Source: Candidatus Paceibacter normanii SCGC AAA255-P19 | GTDB taxonomy: Bacteria > Patescibacteriota > Minisyncoccia > Minisyncoccales > Paceibacteraceae | Direction of reading: 5' to 3' | Assembly (NCBI GenBank): GCA_000398025.1 | Contig: ASKX01000015.1 | Coordinates: 1 to 9,853 of the forward strand | DNA length: 9,853 bases | Part shown: in pieces, positions 6,346-9,853 of the stretch | How the letters are laid out: every line of letters starts with the position of its first letter | Position numbering within the stretch: position 1 is the stretch's first letter | Translations under genes and position numbers: made by a program | Notes under the pieces: model-generated | What the model was told of the DNA's origin: nothing | What the model saw: the letters and a program-made list of their open reading frames with translations, nothing else | Databases searched by the model: none

Positions 6346-7737
6346 ATGAGTTCATTATTCGGAACAAGCGGAATAAGAGGCTCAGCTAAAGAGCTTTTTG
6401 CTAATCAATTTTGTTTTGATATTGGTCGGGCTTTCGCCAAATTTTTGGCCAAACATAAACAAAAGGGGGGGGTAGTCGTGGGAATGGATCCCAGAAAATC
6501 CAGCCCCAGGATAAAAAGGGCTTTTGTTACGGGTCTTCAAAAAGAGGGCTGTAAAGTTTCTGATCAAGGAATTGTCCCCGTTCCAGCAATAAATTATATT
6601 CTAATAGCCGACCCTTCTCTAGCTGGCAGTGCTATGATTACCGGGAGCCACATTCGTGCTGATTTTAACGGAATTAAGTTTTTTGCTTTCAAAGAAGAAA
6701 TTTTGAAAAAACAGGAAAGAGAAATCGAAAAAATCTACAATAACATCAAAGAAAAAATTCTTTTCAAGTATCGAGTACCGCGACAGCGGTACGAAGATGA
6801 AGATGAGAACGAAGCTCTCATCGCTCCAGGGCCAATAAAGTTGAAGAAAGAAAATAAAGCTATCAAATTTTACCAAGAAATGCTCTTGAACCTGGCTAAA
6901 CCTCCTTATCCTAAGTGGAAAGCAGTAATTGATTGCGGCAATGGCTGTCAATTAAAGGCAATGCCAAAAGTCCTTAAAAAGTTAGGACTAAAGATAAAAA
7001 CTATAAATGAGAGTCTTCGGCCAGAAAAGTTTATCCCTCGAGACACCGAGACCGAGGAAGCGGTTAAAGACCTCCAACAAGAGATAAGAAAGACGAAAGC
7101 CGACTTTGGAATAGCTTTTGATATGGATGGCGACAGAGTGGTTTTTGTCGATGAAAACGGCAGATTTGTTCCCGGGGATTATACCGGAACTTTAATTGCC
7201 AAATATAGCTCTAGTTCAGTTATTGTTGCTCCAATTAACGCCTCGCAAGTATTAGAAAAAATAGGGAAAAAAATTATTAGAACAAAAGTTGGTTCTCCTT
7301 ATGTGGTTGAAATAATGAAAAAGGATGGAGCTACTTTTGGCTTCGAAGCAAACGGGGGAGGTTTCTCAGCTGAAGTTATGATGAGTCGAGATGCTGGCTC
7401 TGTCACAATAAAAATTCTGAACCTATTAAAACAAAGTGGAAAAAGTTTAGGAGAATTGATAAACACCCTGCCCCAATTTTTTCTTTACCGCGAAAAACTT
7501 ACCTGTCCCAGGGAATTAAATTCAACCATTCTTAAAGCAGCTAAGAAAAAAATTAAGGGAATTAAAACCGAAGAGGTTGACGGTCTGAAAATTTGGCTTA
7601 GTTCTTCTCGTTGGATTCTTTTTCGTCCTTCGGCTAATGCTCCAGAATTCCGAGTCTTTGCCGAAGCGAAAACCAAAAAAGAAGCCAAGGAGTTGGGTGA
7701 AAAAGGGATTAATTTTGTCAAATCGCTGATTAAGTAA
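6346..7737 (+). CDS. Phosphohexomutase, phosphoglucosamine/phosphomannomutase-like
   Basis: This second alpha-D-phosphohexomutase (463 residues) starts with LFGTSGIRG like GlmM, so phosphoglucosamine mutase (cell-wall and amino-sugar supply) is one candidate. The catalytic segment is TGSHIRADFNG, with Ser101 placed for phosphorylation but lacking the usual HNP. The metal loop is DMDGDR (259-264). The sugar loop is FEANGGG (333-339), closer to the ENGG form than to GEMSGH. The phosphate-binding loop is RPSANAPEFR (427-436) where RPSGTEP-type sequences are usual. Specificity therefore stays open. Residues about 141-161 (charged, RQRYEDEDENEA) sit in the linker between domains 1 and 2 and are encoded by a palindromic repeat element, apparently an in-frame insertion. 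The gene is divergent from the ManB-type mutase, and ychF starts 3 bp after its stop. Confidence 0.83.
   Translation: MSSLFGTSGIRGSAKELFANQFCFDIGRAFAKFLAKHKQKGGVVVGMDPRKSSPRIKRAFVTGLQKEGCKVSDQGIVPVPAINYILIADPSLAGSAMITGSHIRADFNGIKFFAFKEEILKKQEREIEKIYNNIKEKILFKYRVPRQRYEDEDENEALIAPGPIKLKKENKAIKFYQEMLLNLAKPPYPKWKAVIDCGNGCQLKAMPKVLKKLGLKIKTINESLRPEKFIPRDTETEEAVKDLQQEIRKTKADFGIAFDMDGDRVVFVDENGRFVPGDYTGTLIAKYSSSSVIVAPINASQVLEKIGKKIIRTKVGSPYVVEIMKKDGATFGFEANGGGFSAEVMMSRDAGSVTIKILNLLKQSGKSLGELINTLPQFFLYREKLTCPRELNSTILKAAKKKIKGIKTEEVDGLKIWLSSSRWILFRPSANAPEFRVFAEAKTKKEAKELGEKGINFVKSLIK
6769..6823 (+). repeat. In-frame double-palindrome element inside the mutase gene
   Basis: Two hairpins lie side by side. 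The first is a perfect 7-bp stem GTACCGC/GCGGTAC (6775-6781 and 6786-6792) with loop GACA. The second has arms GATGAGAAC (6802-6810) and GCTCTCATC (6814-6822), with one mismatch, around a GAA apex. The words CGAG, CAGCG, GAAGATGA, AACGAAG and CATCG occur in the same order in the rpsF repeat units, and TATCGAG with CGAAGATGAAGAT recurs in the neighbouring minus-strand mutase. The element encodes about 18 charged residues in a domain linker and keeps the frame open. Confidence 0.62.
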
Positions 7738-7740
7738 ATT

Positions 7741-8601
7741 ATGTCTTTTTCAATAGGCATTGTGGGACTGCCCAATGTGGGCAAGTCCACCCTTTTTAAG
7801 GCCTTAACTAAAAACCCAGTTGACATTGCTGACTACCCTTTTACTACCATCCATCCTAATGTGGGAGTAGTTCAAGTACCAGACGAAAGATTAGAAAAAA
7901 TTGCCGAGGTAATAAAGCCAGAGAAGATTACCCCAACAGTAATTGAATTTGTTGATATCGCCGGTTTAGTTAAAGGTGCTCATAAAGGCGAGGGCTTGGG
8001 CAACCAGTTTCTTTCTCATATTAGAAACTGCGACGCTATCGTTGAAGTGATAAAAGTTTTTGGCGGCCAAGCTAACATTGAAGATGATATTGAAACAATT
8101 AAAATCGAGTTTGAGCTGAAAGATTTGGAGGGCAAAGAAGAAGAAAATCTCTTGAGTAAAAAACCTATCATCCACTTAATAAATACTAATGGCAAAACCC
8201 AGTATTCCCCGCCAAAAATCGGGCATTTGGAAATGAACCTGAAAGACGAATTAGAAATGTCAGAGTTATCAGAGAGCGAGCTTAAAGAATTAGAAATGAA
8301 ACCCCAGCTTGACCAACTAATCCTTGCCTGTTACAATATTCTTGACTTAATCACTTTTTATACAGTGACTGGCGGTAAAGAAACTCGGGCTTGGACTTTG
8401 AAGAAAGGTTCGAAGGCGCCGGAAGCTGGCGGCGTAGTTCACACCGATTTCCAAGAAAGATTTATTAAAGCTGAAGTTATTCTTTGGCAGAAACTGGCTG
8501 AAGCTGGAAGTTGGGCAAGATCCCGAGAATTAGGATGGCTAAAGCTGGCTGGCAAAGAGTATGTAGTTCAAGACGGCGACGTAATAGAGTTTAAAATCTA
8601 A
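7741..8601 (+). CDS. ychF: YchF/OLA1-type P-loop ATPase, shortened
   Basis: YchF is a ribosome-associated P-loop NTPase of the Obg family, usually ATP-preferring. Present are the G1 loop GLPNVGKST (residues 9-17), the switch region FTTIHPNVGVV, the G3 loop DIAGLVKGA (72-80), GEGLGNQFL, and a well-kept C-terminal TGS domain (about 205-286) with TRAWTL, KAPEAGGVVHTDF and YVVQDGDV. At 286 residues it is about 75 shorter than typical YchF (about 363). The loss falls where the coiled-coil helical domain is inserted, so FELKDLEGKEEE runs almost directly into KKPIIHLIN. The base-specificity motif NxxE appears as NTNG (148-151). This is a real gene in a normal neighbourhood, but its nucleotide preference and ribosome contacts may differ. 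It starts 3 bp after the mutase stop. Confidence 0.9.
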   Translation: MSFSIGIVGLPNVGKSTLFKALTKNPVDIADYPFTTIHPNVGVVQVPDERLEKIAEVIKPEKITPTVIEFVDIAGLVKGAHKGEGLGNQFLSHIRNCDAIVEVIKVFGGQANIEDDIETIKIEFELKDLEGKEEENLLSKKPIIHLINTNGKTQYSPPKIGHLEMNLKDELEMSELSESELKELEMKPQLDQLILACYNILDLITFYTVTGGKETRAWTLKKGSKAPEAGGVVHTDFQERFIKAEVILWQKLAEAGSWARSRELGWLKLAGKEYVVQDGDVIEFKI

Positions 8602-8613
8602 CTTTAATTTAAC

Positions 8614-9171
8614 ATGAAACCCTACGAACTTACTTGTTTAATTTCACCAGAATTATCTGAAGAAGAAATAATAACTCTCCAAGATAAAATTACTTCCTTT
8701 ATTACCCGAGCGTCAGCGAAGGGTGAAGATGAACGAAGTTCATCGATTACCCGAGCGTCAGCGAAGGGTGAAGATGAACGAAGTTCATCGACTACCCAAG
8801 CGCAGCGAGAGGTGGAGAAGAACGAAAGTTCTTCGACCAGACAAGAAGAGGGGGTTTTAAATAGCTCCACTTCCCCGATTAAGAAATCTTTAGGTTCTTC
8901 AGTAAAAGGAAAGCTGTCTGCTTATCTGATTACTTTAAATTTTCAATTAAATCCAGAAAGGTTAGTTGGTTTTGAGAAAAAGTTAAAAGCTGAGGAGCAA
9001 ATTCTCCGGTACTTACTCTCCATTAAGCCGCCGGTAAAGAAAGCGGTTTTCCTAAAGAAAAAATTGCCCAAAACAAAACCTTTAGAAAAAGGAAGAAAAC
9101 ACGAAGTAAAGGTCGAATTAAAAGAGATCGAGAAAAAACTAGAAGAAATTTTAGAAGATGAACCTAAATAA
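8614..9171 (+). CDS. rpsF: 30S ribosomal protein S6 with a repeat-encoded insertion
   Basis: S6 binds the platform of the small subunit as a partner of S18. The N-terminus KPYELTCLISPELSEEEI (residues 2-19) and the later strands (SAYLITLNFQL, ILRYLLSIKPP) match S6, and the gene sits in the standard rpsF-ssb-rpsR order. At 185 residues it is much longer than usual (about 95-135). Residues 30-74 are three tandem 15-residue repeats (two identical, ITRASAKGEDERSSS, and one diverged) encoded by a 45-bp DNA repeat. They sit in the loop between helix 1 and strand 2. A lysine-rich C-terminal extension ends in a charged helix (ELKEIEKKLEEILEDE). Only 12 bp separate it from ychF, so a leader-encoded S6:S18 autoregulatory structure is not available in the intergenic space. 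It overlaps ssb by 14 bp. Confidence 0.85.
   Translation: MKPYELTCLISPELSEEEIITLQDKITSFITRASAKGEDERSSSITRASAKGEDERSSSTTQAQREVEKNESSSTRQEEGVLNSSTSPIKKSLGSSVKGKLSAYLITLNFQLNPERLVGFEKKLKAEEQILRYLLSIKPPVKKAVFLKKKLPKTKPLEKGRKHEVKVELKEIEKKLEEILEDEPK
8701..8835 (+). repeat. Three tandem 45-bp palindrome-bearing units in rpsF
   Basis: Units 8701-8745 and 8746-8790 are identical; unit 8791-8835 has diverged. Each carries a 7-bp stem: GATGAAC/GTTCATC around GAA in the first two (8728-8744, 8773-8789), and GAAGAAC/GTTCTTC around GAAA in the third (8817-8834). The third thus changes both arms together and keeps the pairing. It also lost one base in its first half and gained one in the loop, so unit length and reading frame are kept. 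A weaker ACCC/GGGT pairing lies in the first half of units 1 and 2. Unit GC is 23 of 45 bases, richer than the flanking DNA. There are no spacers, so this is not a CRISPR. Confidence 0.9.
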
Positions 9172-9583
9172 AGTTTTCTTAATCGGCCGCTTAGTGGTTG
9201 ACCCAGAATTAAGAAGCACGTCCTCTGGCCAGCAAGTTTGTTCTTTCCGGTTGGCTACCAATCGAAATTGGACCGACAATTCCGGCCAAAAACAAGAAAA
9301 AGCTGAGTATCACAACGTTGTTTTGTGGAGAAAATTAGCTGAAATTGCTTCTCAGTATTTAACCAAAGGATCTTTAGTTTTAATTGAAGGCCGGCTCCAA
9401 ACCAGAAGCTGGCAAGATACTTCGGGCAACAAAAGATTTAGAACGGAAATCTTAGCTGAAAGAATGCAGTTGGGCCCTCGGGCAGCTGGCAAGACCGTTC
9501 CCGGAAAACCCGAAGAAATACCGCCCCAAGAAGATATTCCCATCGTTGAAGAAGATATAGACGTAAAAGACCTGCCTTTTTAA
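9158..9583 (+). CDS. ssb: Single-stranded DNA-binding protein
   Basis: This 141-residue OB-fold protein coats single-stranded DNA in replication, repair and recombination. The start MNLNKVFLIGRL is the family standard. It is followed by DPELR, GQQVCSFRLATNRNW, and AEYHNVVLWRKLAEIASQYLTKGSLVLIEGRLQTRSW, covering the whole OB fold (about 1-105). A short proline-rich linker leads to the acidic tip ending DVKDLPF, the partner-binding tail normally written DDDIPF. The ATG at 9158 lies inside rpsF (14-bp overlap in another frame), so translation is probably coupled. The S6-SSB-S18 order is widespread in bacteria and supports all three calls. Confidence 0.95.
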   Translation: MNLNKVFLIGRLVVDPELRSTSSGQQVCSFRLATNRNWTDNSGQKQEKAEYHNVVLWRKLAEIASQYLTKGSLVLIEGRLQTRSWQDTSGNKRFRTEILAERMQLGPRAAGKTVPGKPEEIPPQEDIPIVEEDIDVKDLPF

Positions 9584-9587
9584 TTCC

Positions 9588-9785
9588 ATGGGTTGTTATT
9601 TTTGCCAAAGAAATATTAAAGAAATTGATTATAGAGATACGGAGTTGCTCCGTCGTTTTATCTCAGGCTTAGGAAAAATCAAAGCAAAAAAAAGAACTGG
9701 AGTTTGTTCCAGTCATCAAAGAAAATTAGCTAAAGCAATTAAGCGAGCCCGCCATCTAGGCCTTCTCCCCACCACCACTAAGTAA
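9588..9785 (+). CDS. rpsR: 30S ribosomal protein S18, cysteine-bearing form
   Basis: S18 (65 residues) is the S6 partner on the 30S platform. The core IDYRDTELLRRFISGLGKI (13-31) and the C-terminal KAIKRARHLGLLP are diagnostic. Cys3-x-x-Cys6 and Cys40-x-x-His43 form a plausible zinc site, the C+ form known for several ribosomal proteins including S18. It follows ssb by 4 bp with no Shine-Dalgarno (the ATG is preceded by TTTTTAATTCC). Its last 30 bp overlap, tail to tail, the convergent recA end. No terminator hairpin precedes the T-run at about 9797-9804. Confidence 0.95.
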   Translation: MGCYFCQRNIKEIDYRDTELLRRFISGLGKIKAKKRTGVCSSHQRKLAKAIKRARHLGLLPTTTK

Positions 9786-9853
9786 AGCCTTCTCAATTTT
9801 TTTTCTTACTTCCGGGTTTTCCTTCAAAAAGTTTCTGGTGGCCTCTAGTCCTT
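9756..9853 (-). CDS. recA: RecA recombinase, C-terminal fragment
   Basis: Read from the right edge on the minus strand, a frame open from 9851 to a TAG at 9758-9756 encodes 31 residues beginning GLEATRNFLKENPEVRKKIE. This resembles the start of the RecA C-terminal domain, where family members read GxxxAxxFLKENPxxxxxIE after the conserved ERLGQ. The rest of the gene lies off the window. The tail after this helix is very short (about 10 residues, ending GGGEKA) and lacks the long acidic tail of many RecA proteins. The assignment rests on a short segment, but the match and the open frame agree. It overlaps rpsR by 30 bp at the 3' ends. Confidence 0.72.
   Translation of the reverse strand, partial: GLEATRNFLKENPEVRKKIEKALLSGGGEKA

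Noticed and set aside
8592..8597. TAAAAT as a -10 box for rpsF
   Set aside because: No -35 of reasonable quality at 16-18 bp, and the region is AT-rich coding sequence of ychF.
8701..8835. CRISPR array
   Set aside because: Units are directly adjacent without spacers, include a diverged copy, and are in frame inside rpsF.
9154..9163. GAAGATGAAC at the ssb start, identical to a word in the rpsF repeats
   Set aside because: It is an isolated 10-base match with no palindrome or flanking similarity, and the coding of both genes explains it.
9206..9240. STSSGQ segment of SSB as a possible inserted repeat
   Set aside because: It aligns without a gap to the usual DPELR-x-T-x-SGQ of SSB proteins, so nothing is inserted.
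9639..9653. Hairpin ACGGAG-TTG-CTCCGT in rpsR
   Set aside because: It encodes the strongly conserved DTELLR segment of S18, so the symmetry is probably a by-product of codons.
9786..9810. Rho-independent terminator after rpsR at the T-run
   Set aside because: No stem precedes the T-run; GCCTTCTC occurs twice nearby but as a direct, not inverted, repeat, and the region codes for recA on the other strand.

Overview
The window looks like a compact bacterial chromosome segment, most likely from a Candidate Phyla Radiation (Patescibacteria) organism of the Parcubacteria type. This is an inference. It rests on almost wall-to-wall coding with gene overlaps, no recognisable Shine-Dalgarno sequence before any start codon, moderately AT-rich DNA, trimmed proteins (a YchF without its helical domain), and the order ychF-rpsF-ssb-rpsR ending against recA. 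The standard bacterial code fits: every gene reads through cleanly, and of the twelve stops nine are TAA, three TAG and none TGA.

Layout. Positions 1-354 hold the 3' end of a cyclic-phosphodiesterase-like 2H phosphoesterase that runs in from the left. A near-consensus promoter (358-386) then drives a co-directional run: a sugar-nucleotide nucleotidyltransferase (395-1099), a CDP-paratose 2-epimerase-like enzyme (1099-2142), tRNA-Leu(CAG) (2151-2235), ribonuclease J (2235-3914) and TrpRS (3916-4893). The RNase J start codon uses the last A of the tRNA CCA end. A phosphomannomutase/phosphoglucomutase on the minus strand (4885-6318) converges on trpS. A divergent second phosphohexomutase (6346-7737) follows, and the two share a 27-bp intergenic gap with overlapping promoters. 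Downstream on the plus strand are ychF (7741-8601), rpsF (8614-9171), ssb (9158-9583) and rpsR (9588-9785). The C-terminal end of recA enters on the minus strand (9756-9853) and overlaps rpsR. No stretch over 300 bases lacks a gene, and I see no convincing intrinsic terminator.

How the genes work together. The nucleotidyltransferase, epimerase and two phosphohexomutases all fit activated-sugar metabolism for surface polysaccharide: hexose-6-P to hexose-1-P, then NDP-sugar, then epimerised NDP-sugar. RNase J, the tRNA, TrpRS, YchF, S6 and S18 belong to RNA turnover and translation. SSB and RecA belong to DNA maintenance.

The most unusual signal is a family of short, partly palindromic elements that sit in frame inside protein genes. 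Three tandem 45-bp units lie in ribosomal protein S6, with a compensated stem change in the third. One double-palindrome copy lies in the second phosphohexomutase. A probable decayed copy forms the N-terminal extension of the first phosphohexomutase. They resemble in behaviour the Rickettsia palindromic elements that insert into coding genes. Other points are the tRNA/RNase J base sharing, promoters placed so that transcripts would start at or within a few bases of the AUG, and the miniature YchF lacking its usual NxxE motif.
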